Assembly: GCF_012034335.1 (NCBI RefSeq)
Contig: NZ_JAATHJ010000003.1
Coordinates: forward strand, 124,001 to 188,000
DNA: 64,000 nt
Reading direction: 5' to 3'
From: Alkalicoccus luteus
GTDB lineage: Bacteria; Bacillota; Bacilli; Bacillales; Salisediminibacteriaceae
Shown: piece after piece, positions 24,594 through 32,108 of the stretch
Layout: each line of letters opens with the position of its first letter
How positions within the stretch are numbered: the stretch's first letter is position 1
Made by a program: the position numbers and the translations under genes
Notes under the pieces: model-generated
Database searches by the model: none
What the model saw: the letters and a program-made list of their open reading frames with translations, nothing else
Told to the model about the DNA's origin: nothing

Positions 24594-26240
24594 GTGAAAA
24601 ATAACGCTTTATACCGTATTTTTATTATTGTACTCATGTTCATTAAATTTATTCTGCAGCTTTACTGGTTTAATAAACGTAACCCATCCTGGGATACATC
24701 CACTCAGGATAAATGGGAAAAGCTCGTTCAGAAACAAGCAAAAGAATATCGAATAAAAGCCTTACATCTGGAAGGATTAATGATTAAGGTCGGGCAGTTT
24801 CTGAGCACGCGTGCCGATATTATGCCCGATGTTTTCCTGAAAGAGCTTGTTGATCTGATAGATCAGGTTCCTCCTGTGGACCCTGAGATTTCAAAAGGTA
24901 TCATCGAAAAAGAATGGAAACGCCCGATTAGCGATTACATGCAGGAAATAGGCGAGTCTTCCATTGCGTCCGCCTCTATCGGAGAAGTTTTTAAAGGCAG
25001 ATTGAAGGACGGGCGTGAAGTAGCGGTCAAAGTGCAGCGTGCCAATATCGACCGCATTATAAAAACCGATTTTAAGGCGCTGAAGCTCGTACTGTGGATC
25101 ACGAAAAAATTCACGAAATTCGGAAAGGAAATCGATACATCTGCGCTTTATAAAGAGGTTGTGCAGGTAATCGGGGATGAACTGGATTACGAAAAAGAGA
25201 TGCGCAATGCCCAAAATTTTCAGCGGCGCTTTTCAGGGAGCGATGCTTACTACATTCCTCAGGTGTATGAAGAATACAGCACGCGCCGAGTACTCGTAAT
25301 GGAGTGGATGGAAGGGAGCAAAATAACTGATCTTGCCTTTCTGAAAGAAAACGGCATCGACCGCAGAGAGACAGCCGCAAAACTATTTCAGTTTTTCGTC
25401 GATCAGCTTCTTGATCAAGGCAGGTTTCACGCTGACCCGCATCAGGGAAACGTACTTGTACAAAAGGATGGCACAATCGTTATTCTCGATTTCGGGATGG
25501 TTGGCTATATTAATAAGCAGGATTCAGCCAGCATCCGGAGAATGATTCAAGGGTTTGTACTTGATGATTATCAGCTTGTTATTGATGAACTGCAGCAGCT
25601 TGGGTTTCTCCTGCCACACGCGAATAAATCGAAGCTGGAATCGGTGCTTCGTAACTACGTGAACATGTATTTATCTTCCGATATTTCTGAACTTGATCAG
25701 GAAATTGTAGAGGAGATTTTTGAGGATTTGCAGAAGATAGTCAGAGAGCAGCCGATTCAGCTGCCGGCTGAGTTTGCTTTTCTCGGTCGCGCTGCTTCAA
25801 TCGGACTGGGTGTCATTACCATTGTCGATCCGGATATCGATTTCATTGAACTTGGAAAGCCGGTCGTAATGGAATGGCTTGATGAAGCAGATGAGCGAAA
25901 GGGAAGTATTCAGGCCCAGGTTCTTAAGGATTCACTGAAGCCGATGCTTTCGATCCCCCGGAATGTTAATGAATATCTGGAGGCGCCTAATTACGCACGC
26001 CGGTCTGCAGAACGAAGGCAGCTCAGATCGTTCAACCACCAGCGTTATCTATGGCTTTATTCCGGTTTCGGCCTGCTGATGATTGTCAGTCTTCCAGCAG
26101 TCTACACAGCCTTATGGCTGGAACAATTCCTGCTTCTCTATGTTTCCGGAGCAGCAGCCGGCACCGGAGCCGCCGGCGGTCTGTGGACTTTGTTCCGTCA
26201 TTACAGATGGACGGCTTCTTTTCGAGAAAATAATGACTAA
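24594..26240 (+). CDS. AarF/UbiB (ABC1) family atypical kinase
   Basis: A 548-residue membrane-linked protein kinase-like protein. The family motif KVGQFLSTRADIMP (about residues 63-76) marks the ADCK/UbiB group, followed by the A-rich loop and the ATP Lys (EVAVKVQR), and DFGMVGYI near 298. Two C-terminal membrane segments (about 478-530) and one N-terminal segment (5-25) anchor it. In other bacteria UbiB-type proteins support quinone synthesis or lipid handling; here a menaquinone role is possible but not shown. It starts with GTG after CAGGAGGG. A phasin-like gene follows after 14 bases. Confidence 0.87.
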   Translation: MKNNALYRIFIIVLMFIKFILQLYWFNKRNPSWDTSTQDKWEKLVQKQAKEYRIKALHLEGLMIKVGQFLSTRADIMPDVFLKELVDLIDQVPPVDPEISKGIIEKEWKRPISDYMQEIGESSIASASIGEVFKGRLKDGREVAVKVQRANIDRIIKTDFKALKLVLWITKKFTKFGKEIDTSALYKEVVQVIGDELDYEKEMRNAQNFQRRFSGSDAYYIPQVYEEYSTRRVLVMEWMEGSKITDLAFLKENGIDRRETAAKLFQFFVDQLLDQGRFHADPHQGNVLVQKDGTIVILDFGMVGYINKQDSASIRRMIQGFVLDDYQLVIDELQQLGFLLPHANKSKLESVLRNYVNMYLSSDISELDQEIVEEIFEDLQKIVREQPIQLPAEFAFLGRAASIGLGVITIVDPDIDFIELGKPVVMEWLDEADERKGSIQAQVLKDSLKPMLSIPRNVNEYLEAPNYARRSAERRQLRSFNHQRYLWLYSGFGLLMIVSLPAVYTALWLEQFLLLYVSGAAAGTGAAGGLWTLFRHYRWTASFRENND

Positions 26241-26254
26241 GTGGAGGGGTAAAC

Positions 26255-26575
26255 ATGAGCAACTTATTAAAAACAGGATTTTTATTAGGACTTGGTGCTG
26301 CAGTTTCAAGTAAAGAAAAGGTCGATCGTTATATCGATGAACTGCTTGCTAAAGGCAAAGTTACACCTGTAGAAGCAGATGAGCTTTATCAAAAGCTTCT
26401 GCAAAAGGGAGAATCGACCGAAGAAGAGTGGAATTCCCGCTCTAAGCAAAAAGTACAAGAGATGCTCCACGACTTTGATCTTGTTACAAAAGAAGATCAT
26501 GAAGCGCTCCGGCTGCAGCTGGAAGCGTTACAAAAGCGCCTTGATGCGCTGGAAAACCGAGAGCAGGACCAGTAA
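26255..26575 (+). CDS. Phasin-like small helical protein
   Basis: A 106-residue helical protein beginning with a hydrophobic stretch (NLLKTGFLLGLGAAVSSKEK), then charged helices with GKVTPVEADELYQKLLQKG and a C-terminal coiled coil (LRLQLEALQKRLDALE). This is the pattern of the small PhaI/phasin-like proteins (COG3937) that often sit beside aarF/ubiB-like genes. There is no PHA synthase in the window, so a granule role is not implied. AGTGGAGGGGT precedes the ATG. Confidence 0.75.
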   Translation: MSNLLKTGFLLGLGAAVSSKEKVDRYIDELLAKGKVTPVEADELYQKLLQKGESTEEEWNSRSKQKVQEMLHDFDLVTKEDHEALRLQLEALQKRLDALENREQDQ

Positions 26576-26590
26576 AAAACAATCATACAA

Positions 26591-26636
26591 AATGAACCGG
26601 CGTTCCAGTTACGGATCACCGGTTCATTTGTTTTTG
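26591..26636 (+). terminator. Terminator of aarF-phasin unit
   Basis: ATGAACCGG (26592-26600) pairs with CCGGTTCAT (26619-26627), followed by TTGTTTTT. Confidence 0.75.
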
Positions 26637-26691
26637 CGACTTCGGCTTTAACCGCGAGAAGCGTCCTTTTCATTGTCAAAAGCTTTATTGC

Positions 26692-27003
26692 TTATCGCCG
26701 CTTTCGCTTTTTAGGAACCGTTTTCTCCTCACGTGTCTGATGTTGTTCCTGCTTTAATATCCAGTACCAGATTAGACCCCAGTAAATTCCTGCTGCAAAA
26801 AAGATGATAATGGAGGACGCATGGCGAAGCATTGCCTCGCCTGAAAAGAAGGACTGCACGTCTCCCCGGTAAATAAGAAAAAAACTGACCGGTACATACA
26901 GAAGAGAAATCAATACGAAAAAACGTACAATTCCTTCCTTTAGAACGAACTGTCGCCATCCATACTGGAGCTGCTCGCGCATGCGGGCTTTCTGACGTTT
27001 CAT
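26692..27003 (-). CDS. Small two-helix membrane protein, unknown
   Basis: A 103-residue protein with two membrane helices (about residues 27-46 and 63-83) and strongly basic ends (KRQKARMREQ at the start, KKRKRR at the end), which suggests both ends face the cytosol. I do not recognise the family. It lies 24 bases downstream of the acetyltransferase gene on the same strand, so the two may be cotranscribed. Confidence 0.6.
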   Translation of the reverse strand: MKRQKARMREQLQYGWRQFVLKEGIVRFFVLISLLYVPVSFFLIYRGDVQSFFSGEAMLRHASSIIIFFAAGIYWGLIWYWILKQEQHQTREEKTVPKKRKRR

Positions 27004-27027
27004 CGCAATCTCCCCTGTCCCCGTGCT

Positions 27028-27876
27028 TTATCGCTGCTCAAACTCATATTCCCGTGAAATACCTGCTTCTGTGTAACCCAGCTTTTGATAGAGCGCTCGG
27101 GAAGCCTGATGATCTGCGTCTGTATTGACGCTGCAAAATTCATAGCCTTCCCGCATGAGCCGCTCCGTCAGTGCTGCTACACACGCCGCTGCATACCCCC
27201 GTCTCGCATATTCTTCCGGCGTATACACATAGTTTACGACAACCCCGTTAGTCAGATCTCTTGCTTTCTTTGCCATGGAAACAGGAGTGTAGTCCGGATC
27301 CCGCCAGAAATATACTTGATTGCGGCGGATTTCCCTCATCACCGTCTCCTCCAGACTGTTCAGATCTTCTTGCCTGAGCGAACCGAGTGCAAACGTCTCC
27401 GTCCAGTCCATGACGATTGCAGCATCATCCTCACTTGCGTAAGTCAATTTTCCAGGAATGTCCGGCATAGAAGCATGGCCGGTAATGTTATAAATAATCT
27501 GCTGCTTTGTCAGAACAGCCTTTGCACCTGCAATGGATTCCCATGCCTCAGCAAATGTATCCGCTGCCTCCATACAACCTACAATTCCAGGAAGAACTAA
27601 ACTGCGGTGATGAAGCCACTCCACAGCTTCCTGCAGACCGGCTGTCGTGCCGCAGACAATCATCTTTCTTGGAGGCGTCTGCAGTAGAATCACTTCTGCC
27701 CGCTCATCGGAAAAACCTGCAGCTAAAAAAGCGCTGGGATTCTTACCCTGTTCTTCCTCCCACTTCAGTTGTCGTAGCAGTCCAAGAGGTAAATTATGAA
27801 GCACCTCCTGCCGCTCTAAAAATACGCTTGTGTCACGTAATAATGCGGCGGGTGACTGATATTCATAAAATTCCAT
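27028..27876 (-). CDS. GNAT-family acetyltransferase
   Basis: A 282-residue protein whose C-terminal half is a GNAT domain: VVVNYVYTPEEYARRGYAAACVAALTERL with the RRGYAA acetyl-CoA loop (about residues 235-240), then NTDADHQASRALYQKLGY, the usual late strand and helix. The N-terminal half is a second, divergent GNAT-like region with the sequence HNLPLGLL near 28. The substrate is unknown. It is downstream of the RsbR-like gene (18-base gap) on the same strand. Confidence 0.8.
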   Translation of the reverse strand: MEFYEYQSPAALLRDTSVFLERQEVLHNLPLGLLRQLKWEEEQGKNPSAFLAAGFSDERAEVILLQTPPRKMIVCGTTAGLQEAVEWLHHRSLVLPGIVGCMEAADTFAEAWESIAGAKAVLTKQQIIYNITGHASMPDIPGKLTYASEDDAAIVMDWTETFALGSLRQEDLNSLEETVMREIRRNQVYFWRDPDYTPVSMAKKARDLTNGVVVNYVYTPEEYARRGYAAACVAALTERLMREGYEFCSVNTDADHQASRALYQKLGYTEAGISREYEFEQR

Positions 27877-27894
27877 ATGCGTCCCCCCTCGTAA

Positions 27895-28737
27895 TTATTC
27901 CTGCAGCTTCAAGCCAGCTTGATGAAGTGCCTGCTGCAGGCTGCTTACAATAGTTAAATCATCAAAACGGATTCCAAGGCTTACAATTGTCTGAGCAAGC
28001 TCAGGTCTCATGCCGGAAAACACAACGGTTACACCTGTGATCCGCAGTGCCTCATGAAGCTGATACAAGTTTTGGGCGACATACGTATCAATCATATGTA
28101 CCCCGGAAAGATCAATTATCATAGTAGAAAGCTGAAGCTCTCTGCTTCGTTCAAGTGACTGATTCATTAGTTCTTCCGCACGTTTCGTATCAATTGAACC
28201 GATTACAGGAAGTATAGCTGTCTCTGCAGTTAAAGGAACGACGGGTACCGACAGCTCCATTATTTCCTTCTGAGCTTTTTCAAAAACGGCTTCATTAGTG
28301 GTCGTATATGCTCGCGTAAATGAATAAATAGCGCCGTCGATTAACGGATTTAATCGATCGGCCATTGTATAGTAGTCCGCAAACTGGTGTCTTTCTTCTT
28401 TAAAACGGCTGCGAATAAACCGGTAAAGCTCTTTTCGCATCACCGGTACGACTAGCATTGCTTTTTCTGCAGAAAGCTCAATCTCTGCAGCCCGTTTGCC
28501 AAAGCGTTCACCCCAGCTGTGAATGCGCTCTAAAGCCTGATCTCCATCTTCCAACTGCAAACCGTCTGCGAAAATCTGAATAAGTATGGCGATTTCCTCT
28601 TCAACGTTTGCCTCAGATATTTTTGTGAAGTGACCGTCATAATTCCGTTTGAATTCTCGCTGAATATCGGTTGCGATCATGCCGCTGTTTGCCTCGATAT
28701 CCTGTCCTATTTTTATTAGTTCCTCTTGAAATGTCAA
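27895..28737 (-). CDS. RsbR-type stressosome protein (STAS domain)
   Basis: A 280-residue RsbR paralogue. The N-terminal about 150 residues are all-helical (non-heme-globin-like fold in RsbR). The C-terminal STAS domain has GSIDTKRAEEL (about 175-185) and LSGVHMIDTYVAQ (about 204-216), holding both Thr positions that RsbT phosphorylates in B. subtilis RsbRA, and GMRPELAQTIVSLGI. AAAGGAG lies before a TTG at 28737, which I take as the start; an ATG at 28911 gives 58 more residues but without a ribosome site. rsbS, rsbT and sigB are not in the window, so it would join a stressosome encoded elsewhere. Confidence 0.8.
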   Translation of the reverse strand: MTFQEELIKIGQDIEANSGMIATDIQREFKRNYDGHFTKISEANVEEEIAILIQIFADGLQLEDGDQALERIHSWGERFGKRAAEIELSAEKAMLVVPVMRKELYRFIRSRFKEERHQFADYYTMADRLNPLIDGAIYSFTRAYTTTNEAVFEKAQKEIMELSVPVVPLTAETAILPVIGSIDTKRAEELMNQSLERSRELQLSTMIIDLSGVHMIDTYVAQNLYQLHEALRITGVTVVFSGMRPELAQTIVSLGIRFDDLTIVSSLQQALHQAGLKLQE

Positions 28738-29022
28738 TTCACTCACTCCTTTTATCAGGTTCACGTAATAATGTGTTTTATCCGCACTTGGCGGACGCGA
28801 GTTAAATGCCTTCTCCCCGGAGGGAATGTTTGACTGCAGAATCCAATCACAGAATCCTCGGATGCATGTCTCAGGCGTTGCCTCCGGACACTCATTAAAA
28901 GTAGTTATCATCAGTCACCAACGTCCTTGAAGCAAATCTTTAATTAATAATCATTAAACTCTATGTGTTCATTATGATCACTGCTATACTGATAAGACAG
29001 TTTGATCAGACGGAGGCTTTTC

Positions 29023-29148
29023 ATGTCAGGACATATTCCGATCTCCCCGCTTGCACCTAAAAAAACAAAACGAAGATCGCCGAAATTTTTCGCCGCCTTA
29101 TTAACTGCTGCTGCTTTTGCAGGCGGTATCTATTATGCCGGATGGTAG
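29023..29148 (+). CDS. 41-residue small membrane protein
   Basis: A short reading frame of 41 residues starting MSGHIPISPLAPKK, with a basic stretch (KKTKRRSPK) and one hydrophobic segment (residues about 23-40, ending YYAGW). CGGAGG lies 7 bases before the ATG, and a strong terminator follows 13 bases after the stop, so it looks like a real gene. I do not recognise the family. A TATACT -10-like box is at 28984-28989. Confidence 0.6.
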   Translation: MSGHIPISPLAPKKTKRRSPKFFAALLTAAAFAGGIYYAGW

Positions 29149-29157
29149 GCGAATATA

Positions 29158-29202
29158 AAAAGAAGCGCTAGAAGTTATTATTCTTCAGCGCTTCTTTTTT
29201 TC
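29158..29202. terminator. Bidirectional terminator
   Basis: AAGAAGCGCT pairs with AGCGCTTCTT around a loop with a second small stem, followed by a T run (29195-29202). It sits between convergent genes (41-residue protein and map). Confidence 0.85.
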
Positions 29203-29222
29203 CTGTCTGGATTCAAGAATTT

Positions 29223-29993
29223 CTAAAAAACAAGCAAGTCATCTCTGTCCTGATCCGTCGTAATGATCGGAGCTCCTTTTTGAATGACAAGGGTATGTTC
29301 GAATTGTGAAGATAAAGAGCCGTCTCTAGTTCTGGCCGTCCATCCATTGTTGTCCATTTTCGACTGCCACTTGCCAATGTTAATCATCGGCTCTATCGTA
29401 ATGACCATTCCCTCTTTCAGTCTTACTCCCTTTCCAGCTTGTCCATAATGGGGAATGTTCGGCTCTTCGTGAATAGTGGGCCCGATTCCGTGACCTGCAA
29501 AATCACGGACGATACCATATTCGAAAGGTTCGATATAGTTTTGAATCGCAGCGCCGATATCACCGATTCTGTTTCCGTGCTTAGCCTGTTCAATCCCTTT
29601 ATAAAGTGCTTCTTTCGTAACACGGTTCAGCTGACTGGCTTCATCACTCACTTCGCCAACTTCATAGGTCCAAGCTGAATCAGCAAGCCCTCCATTTAAA
29701 TCAACGACGAAGTCCACTGTAACAATATCACCCTGCTTCAGCTTTGTACGACGCGGGAAACCATGGCAGATTTCATCATTGATCGAAGCACACGTAGCAA
29801 ATTCATACCCTTGATAACCTTTCTGAGCTGGTTTTGCTCCATGTGCCCGCAAGGTCGTTTCGACAAACTCATCAATTTCAAGCGTTGAGATACCTGGCTC
29901 AATCATTGTGGCTATTTTACGGTGAAGGCTCGCAACTAAAATTCCGGCTTCCTTCATCAGCTCGATTTCTCTTTGGGACTTCCGTTGAATCAT
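29223..29993 (-). CDS. map: Methionine aminopeptidase type I
   Basis: A 256-residue type I methionine aminopeptidase removing the initiator Met from new proteins. The metal ligands are visible: Asp in VDFVVDLNGG and DSAWTY, His in GHGIGPTIHEEPNIPHY, Glu in ITIEPMI, and Glu in SSQFEHTLVI. It is a stand-alone gene, not in the ribosomal S10-spc cluster, and so is probably the second Bacillus enzyme (MapB/YflG type). Confidence 0.92.
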   Translation of the reverse strand: MIQRKSQREIELMKEAGILVASLHRKIATMIEPGISTLEIDEFVETTLRAHGAKPAQKGYQGYEFATCASINDEICHGFPRRTKLKQGDIVTVDFVVDLNGGLADSAWTYEVGEVSDEASQLNRVTKEALYKGIEQAKHGNRIGDIGAAIQNYIEPFEYGIVRDFAGHGIGPTIHEEPNIPHYGQAGKGVRLKEGMVITIEPMINIGKWQSKMDNNGWTARTRDGSLSSQFEHTLVIQKGAPIITTDQDRDDLLVF

Positions 29994-30035
29994 GACGACA
30001 CATCCTTTTCTTCTTGATACACCTATCTCATCATA

Positions 30036-30218
30036 TCAGTCCGAACGATTGCGCTCAATACCTCTGCGGCGCCTTCTCTCAAACTTCCATACGCCAATTG
30101 CGCCAAGCAGACTAACGAGATAAAATTCGGAACCTGCTCCATAAAAACGGGCAGCAGGCCCGGCTGCGATTGCTGCCAGACAAATAACGTAAAGCAGTCC
30201 GGCCCATACCGGTCTCAT
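30036..30218 (-). CDS. Small membrane protein, unknown
   Basis: A 60-residue protein with two hydrophobic segments (about residues 4-22 and 31-45) and a strongly basic end (KFERRRRRGIERNR). AAGGGATAAAAGT precedes the ATG. I do not recognise the family. It lies 42 bases upstream of map on the same strand. Confidence 0.5.
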   Translation of the reverse strand: MRPVWAGLLYVICLAAIAAGPAARFYGAGSEFYLVSLLGAIGVWKFERRRRRGIERNRSD

Positions 30219-30586
30219 ACTTTTATCCCTTCTTCCTTTAAAGAGGTTTCAATATGATATATTTCACTCTATAATGATAACAGAATGATATTGAACAGGG
30301 GCTGACTCGAAATATAATGTTTTTGCCGTGCTTTTTCCGGCTATACCTTTAAGAAGCAGCTTTTCATATCTGCTACCTCCCTCCTTTCCCTCTCTTTATT
30401 GACTATCTTTTTCACCTCCGCCGCTTTATGGGATAATCTATAAATTATAACATCCATATTTCAGACTATAACAATCCCGTTTCAATATATTAAGAAACAT
30501 GAAATGCTATTGCCTCCTTGTTCCCTGGCTGATACGATTAGCCTCGTTGAATGAAAGCTAGAACAACGAAGGAGGTTTCTTCACAT
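30219..30586. other. AT-rich intergenic region upstream of the 3D-domain gene
   Basis: No gene seen. The stretch contains a pyrimidine-rich block (about 30371-30420) and AT-rich DNA near 30430-30500 (GGGATAATCTATAAATTATAAC). A promoter for the wall-protein gene must lie here, but I see no well-spaced hexamer pair and no riboswitch that I can identify. Confidence 0.5.
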
Positions 30587-31987
30587 ATGAAGAAAATGAA
30601 TGAATCGTTAACATCCATCAAGCGTCTTGGTTTATCGGCAGTCGCAGCAGGTGCTATTCTTTTTGCAGGCGGTAACGCCGTAAGCGCAGATGAAGGAAGC
30701 GAGTTTGGTGAAGAGCTTCTCTATGAAGGTAAAACGAGCGTTCACGTTGAAGAGCTGAATGAACTGCTTTCAGAACGCGGACTTCTTGAGGAAGGCAATG
30801 ACGTTTACACTGCAGACACTGCAGCTGCTGTCACTGACTTTCAAAAGGAATACGACCTGATGGTAGATGGTCTGGCAGGAGTTCAGACAGCTACAGCCCT
30901 ATCCGAACTTTCTCATGGGGATACTGGTCATCTTGTAGAAGAACTTCAGAAAGATCTTAACGATCTTGGACTATACAACTTTGATATTGACGGCATCTTC
31001 GGTCCAATTACTGAAGAAGCTGTTCAAGAGCTTCAAGGTGCATACGGACTGGAACAGTCCGGAGTTGCTACTGCTAAAACAGTAGGGATTCTTCACGAAG
31101 CTGTAAACGCAGCTCCGCAGGCTCAGGAAAATGCAGCAGATGAGTCAGCAGTAGCAGAAGCGGCTGAAGAAGAGGCAGCTGAAGAAGCGGCAGCTGAAGA
31201 AGCAGCAGCTGAAGAAGCGGCAGCTGAAGAAGCGGCAGCTGAAGAAGCAGCAGCTGAAGAAGCAGCAGCTGAAGAAGCGGCAGCTGAAGAAGCGGCAGCT
31301 GAAGAAGCAGCAGCTGAAGAAGCAGCAGCTGAAGAAGCAGCAGCTGAAGAAGCGGCAGCCGAAGAAGCGGCAGCCGAAGAAGCGGCAGCTGAAGAAGCGG
31401 CAGCTGAAGAAGCGGCAGCCGAAGAAGCGGCAGCCGAAGAAGCGGCAGCTGAAGAAGCGGCAGCTGAAGAAGCGGCAGCTGAAGAAGCAGCAGCTGAAGA
31501 AGCAGCAGCTGAAGAAGCAGCAGCTGAAGAAGCGGCAGCTGAAGAAGCGGCAGCTGAAGAAGCAGCAGCTGAAGAAGCAGCAGCTGAAGAAGCGGCAGCT
31601 GAAGAAGCGGCAGCCGAAGAAGCAGCAGCTGAAGAGGAAGCAGCTCAAACGGAAGCAGCTTCTACAAGCTCTTCATCCGGTGACGCTGAAGGTGAAACGC
31701 TGACAGTAGAAGCTACTGCGTATACAGCAAACTGCACTGGATGCACAGGCGTTACAGCTACAGGAATTGACCTGAATGCAAATCCTGATCAGAAAGTAAT
31801 CGCTGTTGACCCTAGCGTTATTCCACTCGGTTCTACTGTAGAAGTAGAAGGCTACGGAACAGCAATCGCTGGCGACACTGGCGGTGCAATCCAGGGCAAC
31901 AAAGTTGACCTGTACATGCAGAGCCGAGGCGAAGCACTTAACTTCGGTCGTCAGACAATTAATGTAACAGTTGTCGATACTCCTTAA
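30587..31987 (+). CDS. Secreted peptidoglycan-binding 3D-domain protein with (EEAAA)30 linker
   Basis: A 466-residue secreted wall protein. A signal peptide ends near residue 34 (GNAVSA before DEGSE). Two peptidoglycan-binding type 1 repeats follow (about 45-95, with YDLMVDGLAGVQTATAL; about 105-160, with NFDIDGIFGPITEEAV). Residues about 199-348 are 30 identical EEAAA repeats. The C-terminal 3D domain (about 370-466; VEATAYTANCTGCTGVTATG, VIPLGSTVEVEGYG, KVDLYMQSRGEALNFG) resembles YocH/RpfB-type lytic enzymes; the three conserved Asp are visible. AGGAGG is 11 bases from the ATG. The linker may span the wall. Confidence 0.85.
   Translation: MKKMNESLTSIKRLGLSAVAAGAILFAGGNAVSADEGSEFGEELLYEGKTSVHVEELNELLSERGLLEEGNDVYTADTAAAVTDFQKEYDLMVDGLAGVQTATALSELSHGDTGHLVEELQKDLNDLGLYNFDIDGIFGPITEEAVQELQGAYGLEQSGVATAKTVGILHEAVNAAPQAQENAADESAVAEAAEEEAAEEAAAEEAAAEEAAAEEAAAEEAAAEEAAAEEAAAEEAAAEEAAAEEAAAEEAAAEEAAAEEAAAEEAAAEEAAAEEAAAEEAAAEEAAAEEAAAEEAAAEEAAAEEAAAEEAAAEEAAAEEAAAEEAAAEEAAAEEAAAEEAAAEEAAAEEEAAQTEAASTSSSSGDAEGETLTVEATAYTANCTGCTGVTATGIDLNANPDQKVIAVDPSVIPLGSTVEVEGYGTAIAGDTGGAIQGNKVDLYMQSRGEALNFGRQTINVTVVDTP
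31181..31630 (+). repeat. 30 tandem 15-bp repeats encoding EEAAA
   Basis: Thirty units of GAAGAAGCRGCAGCY, without any amino-acid change. Only two positions vary, giving three unit types: GCGGCAGCT, GCAGCAGCT and GCGGCAGCC. The types occur in blocks (pairs and triplets), suggesting growth by slippage or unequal crossing over of 30-60-base segments. Confidence 0.95.
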
Positions 31988-32000
31988 TTTAAATCACTTT

Positions 32001-32029
32001 GAGCTCCGGCAGATAGCCGGAGCTCTTTT
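32001..32029 (+). terminator. Terminator of 3D-domain gene
   Basis: GAGCTCCGGC pairs perfectly with GCCGGAGCTC around AGATA, followed by TTTT. Confidence 0.85.
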
Positions 32030-32108
32030 CTGTTGTTGATCATCTGTTGAACATTTCGACATTCTCTATTACCTCCTATATACTTAATGGTAAACAGGAG
32101 GGATATAA

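Noticed and set aside
28738-28911. N-terminal extension of the RsbR-like protein
   Set aside because: No ribosome site at the upstream ATG, sequence unlike the family, and a well-spaced TTG with AAAGGAG follows.
31181-31630. Regular short repeats as a possible CRISPR array
   Set aside because: Units are contiguous 15-mers without spacers and are in frame within a secreted protein gene.
31145-31648. Long leftward open frame rich in Cys and Phe
   Set aside because: It is the antisense of the EEAAA repeat; the repeat alone keeps it open. No ribosome site or family signal.
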